DNA of 35,291 bases from an uncultured Collinsella sp. (GTDB lineage Bacteria > Actinomycetota > Coriobacteriia > Coriobacteriales > Coriobacteriaceae). The stretch is taken from positions 1 through 35,291 of the forward strand of contig CAKUGT010000016.1 in the NCBI GenBank assembly GCA_934654795.1, read 5' to 3'. Shown here piece after piece: positions 24,581 to 32,873 of the stretch (positions are counted from its first letter, which is position 1; every line of letters begins with the position of its first letter). The position numbers and the translations under genes are program-made. The notes below the pieces were generated by a model. That model did no database searches. It was not told where the DNA came from and saw nothing but the letters and a program-made list of their open reading frames with translations.

Positions 24581-25936
24581 TTAGTAGGCGCGATCGTTGA
24601 GCGTGCTCCAGAGCTTCTTGGACTCGGCCATGGTCCACGCGTTGATCTTGTCCTCATCAATGCCAACGAACTCGCGGTCCTTGTACAGGACTTTGCCGTT
24701 GATGATGGTGGTGCGGCAGTTTTTGCCCATCATGCCAAAGAGCATGTGGCCGTCGATGTTCTCCTCGCTCAGCGGCGTAAAAGGCTTGTAGTCCATCACG
24801 ATGACGTCGGCGGCGGCACCGGCCTCGAGCACGCCGAGCTTGCGGTCGAAGTACTTGCTCGCCATCTTGGCGTTGTTCTCGAACAGCATGGTCATGGCCT
24901 CGCACCAGCCCACGTTGGGCATGGCGGCGTTGTGACGCTGGATAATCAGGAAGACCTTGAGGCTCTCGAGCATATCGTGGGTGTTGGCGTCGGTGCCCAT
25001 GCACACGGGGATGCCGCGGCGGAAGAACTCGAGCACGGGAGCGCAGCCCACAGCGTTGCCCATATTGGATTCGGGGTTGTTGACGAGCCAGGTGCCGGAC
25101 TCCTTGACGATATCCATCTCGGCGGGCGTCACATGGATGCAATGGCCGAGCATGGTGTCGGGGCCGAGCAGGTTGTGCTGCAGCAGGCGCTCGACGGGGC
25201 TGATGCCGCCGCGGTTGAGGCGGGAATCCCACACGTCGTTCATGCCCTCGCACACATGGATATGGAAACCGGTCAGGCCGTTGTTGGCCTCGGCCATCTT
25301 GTCCATGGTCTCGTCCGACAGCGTAAAAGTAGCATGGCCGCCAAACATGGCAGCGATCATGTGGTTGTCGTTATCGCGACGCTCCTTGGCGGCCCACTGG
25401 GCAAACTCGGCGTTCTCGGCAATGGCCTGGTCGCACTTTTCCTGGCCGCGGCGATCGGAGACCTCGTAGCACAGGCAAGAACGCATGCCCAGCTCCTGAG
25501 CGGCGTCCTTAATGGTAAAGAGGCTACCCGGAATCTCACAGAAGCTCGCATGGTGATCGAAGATCGTGGTGACGCCATCGCGGATGGAGTCCAGGATCGT
25601 GGCATAGGCGCTGGCCTTGGTGCCGTCGAGCGTCAGGTTGTCGTCGATCTTCCACCACTGCTGCTCAAGATTCTCCAGGAAGTTGGTGGGGTTGCAGCCC
25701 TTAATGGCAAGGCCGCGGGCCAGACCCGAGTAGATGTGGGTGTGGCAGTTGATGAGTCCGGGCATGATGAGGTTGCCCCGGGCATCGACGTACTCGGCAT
25801 CCGGGTACTTGGCCTTGAGCTCACACTCGGGGCCCACTTCGACGATCGTATCTCCGTCAATGGCGACCGCACCGTTGGGAATGAACGGGGTCTGAGCGTT
25901 GCGGGTAAAGACGGAACCGTTAGCGACCAGAAGCAT
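24581..25936 (-). CDS. ssnA: Putative aminohydrolase SsnA
   Basis: 451 residues from the ATG at 25936, which has AAGGGAG five bases upstream; a TTG 18 bases earlier lies inside that ribosome site. It is an amidohydrolase of the ATZ/TRZ type: H65 and H67 in NCHTH, then HIHVCEG, GHCIHVT and the metal-binding aspartate in GTDANTHD. Related enzymes deaminate guanine, chlorotriazines or cytosine-like rings. In E. coli ssnA lies beside ygfK, and gut-anaerobe work has tied it to uric-acid use; the substrate is likely a ring intermediate of purine breakdown (inference). It lies between ygfK and the permease, separated from both by hairpin-rich spacers. Confidence 0.92.
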   Translation of the reverse strand: MLLVANGSVFTRNAQTPFIPNGAVAIDGDTIVEVGPECELKAKYPDAEYVDARGNLIMPGLINCHTHIYSGLARGLAIKGCNPTNFLENLEQQWWKIDDNLTLDGTKASAYATILDSIRDGVTTIFDHHASFCEIPGSLFTIKDAAQELGMRSCLCYEVSDRRGQEKCDQAIAENAEFAQWAAKERRDNDNHMIAAMFGGHATFTLSDETMDKMAEANNGLTGFHIHVCEGMNDVWDSRLNRGGISPVERLLQHNLLGPDTMLGHCIHVTPAEMDIVKESGTWLVNNPESNMGNAVGCAPVLEFFRRGIPVCMGTDANTHDMLESLKVFLIIQRHNAAMPNVGWCEAMTMLFENNAKMASKYFDRKLGVLEAGAAADVIVMDYKPFTPLSEENIDGHMLFGMMGKNCRTTIINGKVLYKDREFVGIDEDKINAWTMAESKKLWSTLNDRAY

Positions 25937-26131
25937 GAATGCTCCCTTCAACATCAGAGGCGGGGTTTGACACCTCTGACATGGCGGAGTGCGAAGCGCC
26001 GGCCTACACCGGAAACGGGCCCTCTCCCGTCAACGCTTCACCAAAGGGACAAACCCTTTGAAGTGCGGCTTGGCGCCGCATGACGTCGGCGGACGAGGCG
26101 ATGCGTCCGCCGACGAATAGCACCGAATTGG
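25937..26131 (-). other. Triple hairpin in the permease-ssnA intercistronic region
   Basis: CGTCGGCGGACG (26084-26095) pairs with CGTCCGCCGACG (26104-26115), 12 bp; CAAAGGG / CCCTTTG (about 26042-26060) forms a 7-bp stem with loop ACAAA; CAGAGG / CCTCTG lies just before ssnA. None has a U tract. Confidence 0.55.
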
Positions 26132-27526
26132 TTACTTCTTGCTCTCGGGCAAGACCAGATCCACGGCAGCGTCCTTGGCGGCATCGATGTGCTGAGCCAC
26201 GACCGGCGTCTGCGGAAGGATCAGGTTAAGGACAATGGCCATGATGGCGGTGGGGGTTACGGCATTGGAGCCGATGACGGTGGACACCCAGGCGGGCATA
26301 CCCTCGCCGGCAAGGCAACCGCTGGCCATCCAGATACCCAGGCCAAAGACGACGGAGGTACCGACGATGGTGGTAGTGCGCTGCGTGAGGCCCTCGCGGG
26401 TGAACATGCGCACGCCGTTCATGGTGATGGTGCCAAACACGCCCACGGTAGCGCCGCCGATAACGGGCTGCGGGATAGCGGAAAGGACAGCAGAGAGCTG
26501 CGGGAACAGACCGGCGATGGCAAAGACGGCCGCGATAATCACAAAGACCCACTTGTTGACGACCTTGTTGGAGCAGATGATGCCCACGTTCTGGCCAAGG
26601 GCGCTGGTGGGAAGACCGCCCAGCAGGCCGCCGACCATAGAGGTGAGGCCCTGGGACACAATAGCGCCGGAGAGCTCGCGCTCGGTGGGCATACGGTCGA
26701 TGGAGCCCAGGCAGGCAGCAGACACGTCGCCGATAACCTGGATGGCGACCATGGGGAACACGACGGCGAGGGTAATGCAGACCTCGGGATCAAACTCGAG
26801 CGCATAGGGCATGAGCTTGGGAAGGGCGAAGACCTGAGCGGTGGCGACGCTGGAGAAGTCGATCATGCCAAAGGGGATGGAGACGATCATGCCAACGATC
26901 ATGCCAAAGAACACGGATCCCAGCTTGAGCGTGCCCTTGCCAAAGTTGGCGAGCGCAAAGACCACGGCGAAGGTGATAAGAGCGACGCACCAGGCCTGCG
27001 GGGTGCCCCACAGCGGCGTACCCATACCGCCGGCCATATACTTGACGGCCGTGGGATAGAGAGAGACGCCAATGGAGAAGATGACCGTACCGGTCACGAC
27101 GGGCGGGAACAGCCACTTGATCTTGCTGTAGGCCAGACCAAAGAGGACCGCGACGGCGCCGCCGACGATCTCGCCGCCCAGCAGCGCACCAAAGCTAAAG
27201 CCCGAGGCACCCATGGCCTGCAGGGCCGGCAGGAACGCGAACGAAACGCCCATGACGATGGGCAGGCCGCCGCCGATGCGACGGAAGGGAGCGAAGGCCT
27301 GAAGGGCCGTATCGATCGCCGAAAGAATGAGAGCGACCTGGATGATGTCGGTGCTCTGCTGGCTATTAAAGCCGTAGACGCCGGCCATGATGACCGCCGG
27401 GGTAATGATGCCGGCAAACGATGCCAGTACGTGCTGAAGGGCACACGGGATCATTTCCTTAACGGGAGGCATGCCTTCGCGAGTGAACAGGGCTTCAGTG
27501 CCGTTCGTAACCGTCTCCTGGGTCAT
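26132..27526 (-). CDS. NCS2 family purine (uric acid/xanthine) permease
   Basis: 464 residues with about 12-14 hydrophobic segments across the full length, the nucleobase-ascorbate transporter fold. Family motifs include ALQHVLASFAG near residue 28, the signature GLPTSALGQNVGI near 290-302, and PQPVIGGATVGVFG in the following helix. NCS2 proteins import uracil, xanthine or uric acid with protons. Position at the head of the ssnA-ygfK-xdhD strand suggests a purine substrate, as for UacT/YgfU or XanQ in E. coli; which purine cannot be told from sequence. Its promoter region is shared with the divergent regulator at 27879. Confidence 0.92.
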   Translation of the reverse strand: MTQETVTNGTEALFTREGMPPVKEMIPCALQHVLASFAGIITPAVIMAGVYGFNSQQSTDIIQVALILSAIDTALQAFAPFRRIGGGLPIVMGVSFAFLPALQAMGASGFSFGALLGGEIVGGAVAVLFGLAYSKIKWLFPPVVTGTVIFSIGVSLYPTAVKYMAGGMGTPLWGTPQAWCVALITFAVVFALANFGKGTLKLGSVFFGMIVGMIVSIPFGMIDFSSVATAQVFALPKLMPYALEFDPEVCITLAVVFPMVAIQVIGDVSAACLGSIDRMPTERELSGAIVSQGLTSMVGGLLGGLPTSALGQNVGIICSNKVVNKWVFVIIAAVFAIAGLFPQLSAVLSAIPQPVIGGATVGVFGTITMNGVRMFTREGLTQRTTTIVGTSVVFGLGIWMASGCLAGEGMPAWVSTVIGSNAVTPTAIMAIVLNLILPQTPVVAQHIDAAKDAAVDLVLPESKK

Positions 27527-27878
27527 TTGACCACCAATCCTCGAAGTAGTTGTTTTCGCATCTAACGCTCTATTGTGACGCAGTGCGGGGTTGAGGTTGT
27601 GCCTTCATTGCATATCGTATTAAAGATGATTCTCATTCTCAATAATAATTTTTTGTTATCAGACTATTCTTCAGCTGAAATACCGCATTTCCGCAGGTCA
27701 GGAAAGTGTCCGGTCAAAATAACATCTAACTTATCTTTTGGTCAACCGTTTACCGCTAAATTCCTACCGTTCGTCTGCATTACGCAATGTACCTGCGGAT
27801 ATACGAGATGATGGGCAGCGTGTTACCATGAGAAAAAATTGTTATGAACATTTCCGATTTCACCCAAAGGAGTTGCCC
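27527..27878. promoter_or_regulatory. Divergent promoter region of permease and regulator 2
   Basis: The region is AT-rich with no gene. It contains a Fur-box-like element (27622-27640) and AT-rich -10-like sequences around 27641-27660. Unlike the ygeX promoter, it shows no exact AACAAA-N3-TTTGTT palindrome; the nearest is AATAAT-TTT-TTTGTT around 27643-27657, with one good half. Confidence 0.5.
27622..27640 (-). promoter_or_regulatory. Possible Fur-like iron box
   Basis: Minus-strand GAGAATGAGAATCATCTTT matches the classical 19-bp Fur consensus at 14 positions. Fur-type control would make sense for an iron-sulfur-rich pathway, but matches of this quality arise by chance in AT-rich DNA. Confidence 0.3.
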
Positions 27879-28535
27879 GTGAACGAGACCGTACGTCGCT
27901 TTTTGCCGATGGTCGATTTTCTGGAGCAGATACTCGGCAAAAACAGCGAAATCGTGCTGCACGATTTCTCGGATCCCGACCACGCCATCGTCGATATTCG
28001 CAACGGCATCGTGAGTGGCCGCAAGGTCGGCGGTCCCGCCACCGATCTGGCGCTCAAGATCATGCACGACCCCAAGTATCGCGACCTGCCGTTTATTACG
28101 GGCTACGAGGGGCGCGGTGCCGGTGGCAAGACGCTGGAGTCCGCGACGTACTTTATCCGTGAGGACGACGAGATCGTCGGCATGCTCTGCGTCAACACCG
28201 ATCTTTCGACCGTGCGCAATATCAACGCCATGGCGCAGCAGCTCATGGCGTGCTTCGACGCAGCGCCGACGCGCACGGAACCCGCCCCTATCGAGGTCGA
28301 GAGCCTTTCGGAGTCCACCCAGGAGCTCATCGACCGCAGCATTGCCGAGTTGCTGAGCGCGCGCGGGCTGGATGTAGCGTCGCTTGGTCAGAGCGACCGC
28401 GTGGACGTCATTCGCCACCTCAACGGCAACGGGGTGTTTATGCTCAAGGGCGCCGTTGCCTGCGCTGCCACCGCGTTGGGCATCTCGGAGCCCAGCGTGT
28501 ACCGCTACCTGCAAAAAGTCCGCAAGGAGGGCTAA
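27879..28535 (+). CDS. YheO-like PAS / HTH (DauR family) transcriptional regulator 2
   Basis: 218 residues from the GTG at 27879, chosen for AAAGGAG six bases upstream and because it gives the same length and N-terminus as the paralogue at 10141; an ATG at 27828 has no ribosome site. PAS part: SEIVLHDFSDPDHAIVDI, NGIVSGRKVGG, TYFIREDDEIVGMLCVNTD. The HTH ends with TALGISEPSVYRYLQKVRK. It is divergent from the permease-ssnA-ygfK-xdhD block, the same arrangement as regulator 1 with the ygeX block. The two probably respond to related ligands and each control one half of the pathway (inference). Confidence 0.88.
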   Translation: MNETVRRFLPMVDFLEQILGKNSEIVLHDFSDPDHAIVDIRNGIVSGRKVGGPATDLALKIMHDPKYRDLPFITGYEGRGAGGKTLESATYFIREDDEIVGMLCVNTDLSTVRNINAMAQQLMACFDAAPTRTEPAPIEVESLSESTQELIDRSIAELLSARGLDVASLGQSDRVDVIRHLNGNGVFMLKGAVACAATALGISEPSVYRYLQKVRKEG

Positions 28536-28579
28536 CGAGCAAAATGGAGCGCGACTCCACAAGCGATTCGTCACTTGAC

Positions 28580-28618
28580 AAAAGACCCTGCAGCTCGCAC
28601 GCGCTGCAGGGTCTTTTT
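28580..28618. terminator. Strong bidirectional terminator between regulator 2 and ridA
   Basis: AAAAGACCCTGCAGC (28580-28594) and its exact complement (28603-28617) form a 15-bp stem with an 8-base loop, flanked by A and T runs, between two convergent genes. Confidence 0.92.
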
Positions 28619-28647
28619 GCATGTCATGTTTAATTGTGGCCAACGCC

Positions 28648-29025
28648 TTAGAGAGCGGCGACGACCTCGATCTCGACCAGACCGCCAGCCGGAAGAGCGG
28701 CAACCTGGAAAGCGCTGCGCGCGGGGAACGGGGCCTCGAACTTGGAGGCGTAGATCTCGTTTACGGCAGCGAAGTCGGCGATGTCGGCCAGGTAGACCGT
28801 GGTCTTGACGACATCGGCAAAGGTGGCGCCGGCAGCGGTCAGCAGGGCCTCGACGTTAGCAAGGGACTGCTTGGCCTGGGTCTCGACGCCCTCGGGCATC
28901 TTGCCAGTTGCGGGATCGATGCCCAGCTGGCCGGACAGGAACACCATGTTGCCGGTCTGGATACCAGGGGAATACGGGCCGATGGCTGCGGGTGCGTTAT
29001 CGGAAGACACGACGGTCTTGCTCAT
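28648..29025 (-). CDS. ridA: RidA family enamine/imine deaminase
   Basis: 125 residues from the ATG at 29025 with AAGGAG six bases upstream. Features of the YjgF/YER057c/UK114 family are complete: SGQLGIDPATG near 31-41, the active-site arginine R103 in PARSAFQVAALP, and E120 in the C-terminal EIEVVAAL. RidA hydrolyses 2-aminoacrylate and similar enamines to keto acids, protecting PLP enzymes. YgeX generates 2-aminoacrylate from diaminopropionate, so the gene fits the purine cluster next to it (inference from known Salmonella biology). It is monocistronic, convergent with regulator 2. Confidence 0.93.
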   Translation of the reverse strand: MSKTVVSSDNAPAAIGPYSPGIQTGNMVFLSGQLGIDPATGKMPEGVETQAKQSLANVEALLTAAGATFADVVKTTVYLADIADFAAVNEIYASKFEAPFPARSAFQVAALPAGGLVEIEVVAAL

Positions 29026-29323
29026 GTTTTTCTCCTTACAAGTAAAAGGGAACGGGAGCGCGGCGTTCACACCGGGAGGCACAGTTCGGTCTGAACACCG
29101 CGCTTGATTGGGATAGTACTCAAGGTTTCCACGCGATGCAAGATTATTATCACGCTGCGAGAATATTTTATCGCCCAACGGTTTCCCCGGGCCGCTGAAC
29201 GGTTCTCATGTGGAGCAGCTAGTCCAAGCTGCTGAAGACTTTATCCCGCTTAGAGCACGGGCATCGCCTGCCGCGACGGCACCACTATACTTTTGAGTAT
29301 CTGAGCATTTTGAAAGGCAGGAT
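29026..29323. promoter_or_regulatory. Divergent promoter region of ridA and the U32 peptidase gene
   Basis: There is no gene here. For the plus strand, TATACT at 29286-29291 is a good -10 box and overlaps ATACT-TTTG-AGTAT (29287-29300), a possible operator. AGCAGCT / AGCTGCT (29214-29220 and 29227-29233) form a 7-bp stem upstream. AACGGTT is repeated around 29176 and 29197. Confidence 0.45.
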
Positions 29324-31819
29324 ATGACCGCAACCGCCAGTCGAACCACCAACCGCAGACCCGAGCTTTTGGCACCCGCCGGAGGGCCCGAGCCCTTTGC
29401 CGCCGCACTCGCCGCCGGGGCAGACGCCATCTACTGCGGCATGGGCAGCTTCAACGCACGCCGCAAGGCCACCAACTTTACCGACGAGGCCTTTGAGCAG
29501 GCCTGCCGCGCCGCGCATCTGGCCGGCTCGCGCGTCTACGTCACGGTCAACATCGTCATCAAGGAATCCGAGATGAGCGATGCGCTGCAGCTCATCCATC
29601 GCTGCTCCATGCTGGGCGCCGACGCCTTCATCATCCAGGACTGGGGCCTGTTCTTTGAGGTCAAGCGCACCATGCCCGGCATCGAGACGCATATCTCGAC
29701 CCAGGCGAACATCCACGACGACCGCGGAACCCTTTGGTGCCGCGAGCAAGGCGCCGACCGCGTGACCCTCTCGCGTGAGCTTTCCATCGACGAGATTGCC
29801 GCCATTCACGATGCCGCGCCCGATGTGGACCTTGAGGTCTTTAGCCATGGCGCCATCTGCTTTTGCTACTCTGGCCTGTGTCTGCTTTCGAGCTTTGCCA
29901 TGGCGGGACGATCGGCCAACCGTGGCATGTGCGCCCAGCCCTGTCGCCTACCCTACGAGCTGATCGACGAGAACGGTCGCTCGCTCTCCCCTGCCGGTCG
30001 CGAGCGCGCGCTGTGCCCGCGTGACACCAACACCTCACAACTTGTTCGCCGCCTGTATGACGCCGGCGCCGCGTCGCTCAAGCTCGAGGGCCGCATGAAG
30101 GCACCCGATTACGTGTACTCCATCGTCGACGTGTATCGTCATCAGATTGATGACATGCTGGCCGGAACCACCGTTGCCAAGGACGAGAAAGCCGCCCGCC
30201 AGCGCCAGCTCAAGCGCTGCTTTAACCGCGACTTTACGCACGCCTATCAGGACGGCACCTCGGGCGACGAGATGATGAGCTATGAGCGTTCCAACAACCG
30301 CGGCCAGATCGTGGGCACGGTGCTGGGCAGCCGCCCGGCCAACCGCGATGTGCGCGGCCTCAAGCCCGATGACCGCCGTCGCCGCGCCGCCATCGCCCGC
30401 ATTGAGCTGTTTGAGCCCGTGGGCAAGGGCGACCTGCTGGAGCTTCGCCACGATAACGAGTTTGACCAGTTCCTGACCACCATTGCCGCCGATGATGCCG
30501 CAGCCGGTGAAGTCATCGAATGTCGCGTACCCCGCAGCATGCCCGAGGGCTGCCGCGTCCGCGTGATTCGCAGTCAGCGTGCCATCGACGCCGCCGGCGC
30601 CGCGCTCAAGCGCGATGTGCTGCGCCGCCGAGCTGTTGATGTGTCCGTCGTGGCGCGTCTGGGCGAGCCGTTTACCGTTACGCTCACCTGCTGCGACGAC
30701 CCTTCGCTTACGGCCACGGCCACGGGCTTTACCGTCGAAGCCGCCAAGACCCGTGCGGTCGAGGCGTCCGATCTGGTTGAACACGTCGGCCGCATGGGCT
30801 CCTCTCCCTTTGAGGCTACGAGCTTTGAGGTGGCGCTCGATGAGGGCTGTGGCATGGGTTTCTCCGCCGTACATAAGGTGCGCGCCGCCGCTTGCAAGGC
30901 GCTGGAAGAGGCCATTCTGGCGCCGTACGCGGAGCGCGCGAAAACGCTCGAGCTGCCGGCGATTGTCACCAGTGATTCCCGCCCCGCGCCCGAGCACTAC
31001 CGCGACGAGCCGCAGATCTGCGCCACCGTCACCTCGCTCGAGGCCGCCGAGGCAGCGCGGGCGGAGGGTGCAACGCGCATCTACATGACCACTGACGCGC
31101 TCGATGCGGCCAAGCTCTCCCCCGCCGATACGTTTGAGCAGGGCATCGTACCCGTGCTCGATGAGGTCTGCCGCGCCGTTGACCATGTCCGCGTTGACCC
31201 ATGGGTTGTTGCCGGCGCCACGGTCGCTATTGGCAACATCTCTGAGCTTGCCCTGGCCGCCCAGGTTGGCGCCACGGCCGAGATTCGCTCTTGCCTGCCG
31301 GTGCACAACACGCCCTGCATGGAGGCGCTTGCCGAGCGCGGAGCCGGTGCGTTTTGGCTCTCGCCCGAGATCACGCTCGACGAGATTGTCTCGCTCGGCG
31401 CCGCCGCGCCCGCGGCTCTAGGCATCACCGTCTTTGGCCGCCCGCGCGTCATGACAAGCGAGCATTGCATTCTGCAGGTTGCCAACGGCTGCATCCACGA
31501 TTGTGCCAACTGCCGCCTGCGTGCCCGCAAGCTCTCGCTCAAGAATATCGACGGAAAGGTCATGCCCGTCCGCACCGACATCCACGGCCGCTCTCGCCTG
31601 TACGATGCCTACCCCATCGACCTCACGCCGCAGGTTCCGCAGCTGCTCGATGCTGGCGTGCGTCGTCTCATGGTGGACGGAACGCTGCTCGAGACGGATG
31701 AGGTGGGCCGTGCCGTCGCCCGCGTCCGTCGCGCCGTCGAGGCCGCGCAAGCCGGCCGCAAGCCCGCTGCCCGCCTGCGCGGCGCTACCTCGGGCTGCAT
31801 GTTTGTGGGAATTAGCTAA
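29324..31819 (+). CDS. U32 family peptidase / RNA hydroxylation-type protein with DUF3656 region
   Basis: 831 residues, full length for the long U32 family. The N-terminal ELLAPAGGPEPFAAALAAGADAIYCG barrel start is present, and the family cysteine motif SHGAICFCYSGLCLLSS near 182-198 continues into RSANRGMCAQPCR, which supplies Fe-S ligands in studied relatives. Two further C-terminal cysteines lie in GCIHDCANCRLR. The family was named peptidase (collagenase-like), while E. coli RlhA and related proteins hydroxylate tRNA or 23S rRNA; an RNA-modification role is as likely here. Its ribosome site is GAAAGGCAGGAT. The pseudouridine synthase gene follows by 15 bases, so the pair may act on RNA together (inference). 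Confidence 0.9.
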   Translation: MTATASRTTNRRPELLAPAGGPEPFAAALAAGADAIYCGMGSFNARRKATNFTDEAFEQACRAAHLAGSRVYVTVNIVIKESEMSDALQLIHRCSMLGADAFIIQDWGLFFEVKRTMPGIETHISTQANIHDDRGTLWCREQGADRVTLSRELSIDEIAAIHDAAPDVDLEVFSHGAICFCYSGLCLLSSFAMAGRSANRGMCAQPCRLPYELIDENGRSLSPAGRERALCPRDTNTSQLVRRLYDAGAASLKLEGRMKAPDYVYSIVDVYRHQIDDMLAGTTVAKDEKAARQRQLKRCFNRDFTHAYQDGTSGDEMMSYERSNNRGQIVGTVLGSRPANRDVRGLKPDDRRRRAAIARIELFEPVGKGDLLELRHDNEFDQFLTTIAADDAAAGEVIECRVPRSMPEGCRVRVIRSQRAIDAAGAALKRDVLRRRAVDVSVVARLGEPFTVTLTCCDDPSLTATATGFTVEAAKTRAVEASDLVEHVGRMGSSPFEATSFEVALDEGCGMGFSAVHKVRAAACKALEEAILAPYAERAKTLELPAIVTSDSRPAPEHYRDEPQICATVTSLEAAEAARAEGATRIYMTTDALDAAKLSPADTFEQGIVPVLDEVCRAVDHVRVDPWVVAGATVAIGNISELALAAQVGATAEIRSCLPVHNTPCMEALAERGAGAFWLSPEITLDEIVSLGAAAPAALGITVFGRPRVMTSEHCILQVANGCIHDCANCRLRARKLSLKNIDGKVMPVRTDIHGRSRLYDAYPIDLTPQVPQLLDAGVRRLMVDGTLLETDEVGRAVARVRRAVEAAQAGRKPAARLRGATSGCMFVGIS

Positions 31820-31834
31820 CCGAAAGGCTTACAC

Positions 31835-32494
31835 GTGAACGAAGAACCTCAAGTCCTCTACTGCGACGCCTGGCTCATGGCCATCGACAAGCCCGCTGGC
31901 ATGATCGTCCACGGTGACGGCACCGGTGAGCGCACACTTACCGACTACGCCAGCGACCTGCTGCTGGCGATGGGCGACGGCTTTGCCGCGACCGACATGC
32001 AGCCGCTCAATCGCCTGGACCGCAACACCACCGGCGTGGTGCTGTTCTCGCTCGACAAGCAGACGCAACCCGCTTTTGACCAGATGATCATCGACCACGC
32101 ATTCGAAAAGCACTATCTGGCGCTCGCCGAGGGCAAGATCGACTGGAACGAAAAGCTCATCGACAAGCCCATCGCCCGCGACCGCCACGACAGCCGCAAG
32201 ATGCGCGTTGGCGCCAGCGGCAAGCCGTCTCAGACGCGCGTGAAGGTGCTCAAGCGCCTTAAGAGCCGCCGAGGCCTGCCCACGCGCTCGTATATCGATG
32301 TCGAGTTGCTCACCGGCCGCAAGCACCAAATCCGTGTGCATCTGGCGAGCGAGCGTCATCCCCTGGTTGGCGACGACCTGTACGGAACGCCGCGCCCCTG
32401 TGGCCTGATGCTCCACGCCCACAGCGTGTCCTTCACGCATCCCGTAACCGGCAAGCACATCCACATCGAAGCCCCCTGCCCCTGGGAGCCCTAA
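31835..32494 (+). CDS. RluA family pseudouridine synthase
   Basis: 219 residues from a GTG preceded by GAAAGG. The catalytic aspartate is D62 in NRLDRNTTGVVLFS, the uracil-pocket lysine/tyrosine region reads HAFEKHYLAL, and LLTGRKHQIRVHLASE is the C-terminal family motif. It lacks an N-terminal S4 RNA-binding domain, so it resembles the short RluA/TruC-like forms. The target RNA and position cannot be told. Close coupling to the U32 gene suggests one transcript, ended by the hairpin overlapping its stop codon. Confidence 0.92.
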   Translation: MNEEPQVLYCDAWLMAIDKPAGMIVHGDGTGERTLTDYASDLLLAMGDGFAATDMQPLNRLDRNTTGVVLFSLDKQTQPAFDQMIIDHAFEKHYLALAEGKIDWNEKLIDKPIARDRHDSRKMRVGASGKPSQTRVKVLKRLKSRRGLPTRSYIDVELLTGRKHQIRVHLASERHPLVGDDLYGTPRPCGLMLHAHSVSFTHPVTGKHIHIEAPCPWEP

Positions 32495-32532
32495 ACCACC
32501 ACAATGGGGACAGGCACCTTTGTGGTGGTTTT
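32493..32532. terminator. Terminator overlapping the pseudouridine synthase stop codon, TGTCCCC-type loop
   Basis: AAACCACCACAA pairs with TTGTGGTGGTTT (12 bp) around a 15-base loop TGGGGACAGGCACCT; T residues follow. The loop holds GGGGACAG, the complement of the CTGTCCCC motif in the hairpins at 35083-35148. Confidence 0.85.
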
Positions 32533-32562
32533 GCCGCAATGGCTCAGCCGCGGTCCCAAAAC

Positions 32563-32779
32563 GTCTCGATCTGTAACAGTTAGAACCCATTTTCCGGTCT
32601 ATCTGTTACAGATCGAGACATTCGAATCCCCCTTAAGGGAAAATCTCAATCTGTAACAATAACTCGGCAAAATCGGTCCCAGATGTTACAGATTGAGACA
32701 AAGGGACGGCGCGGTTCGGAAGTATCTCAATCTGTATCATCTAACCCACTTTTAACGGTCTAGTTGTTACAGACTTAGA
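32563..32779. repeat. Three tandem homologous hairpins (about 80-bp period)
   Basis: Hairpin 1: GTCTCGATCTGTAACAG (32563-32579) with its exact complement 32603-32619, 17 bp. Hairpin 2: TCTCAATCTGTAACA (32644-32658) with 32684-32698, 15 bp perfect. Hairpin 3: TCTCAATCTGTATCA (32725-32739) with 32765-32779, 12 of 15. Loops are 23-25 bases and share AACCC..TTTT..CGGTC. No frame is conserved across units. Function unknown. Confidence 0.85.
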
Positions 32780-32797
32780 CAAAACCGGCAGACAACG

Positions 32798-32834
32798 AAA
32801 GCGGCAACGCCCGTAATGGACGTTGCCGCTTTTC
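32798..32834. terminator. Terminator between the hairpin array and the deoR-type gene
   Basis: AAAGCGGCAACG pairs with CGTTGCCGCTTT (12 bp, 11-base loop) followed by TC-TAT on the plus strand, and lies 40 bases beyond the end of the minus-strand regulator gene. It probably works on both strands. Confidence 0.75.
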
Positions 32835-32873
32835 TATTGAGAAAAACTAAATGGTTTTGACCTTGCCCCGCCG

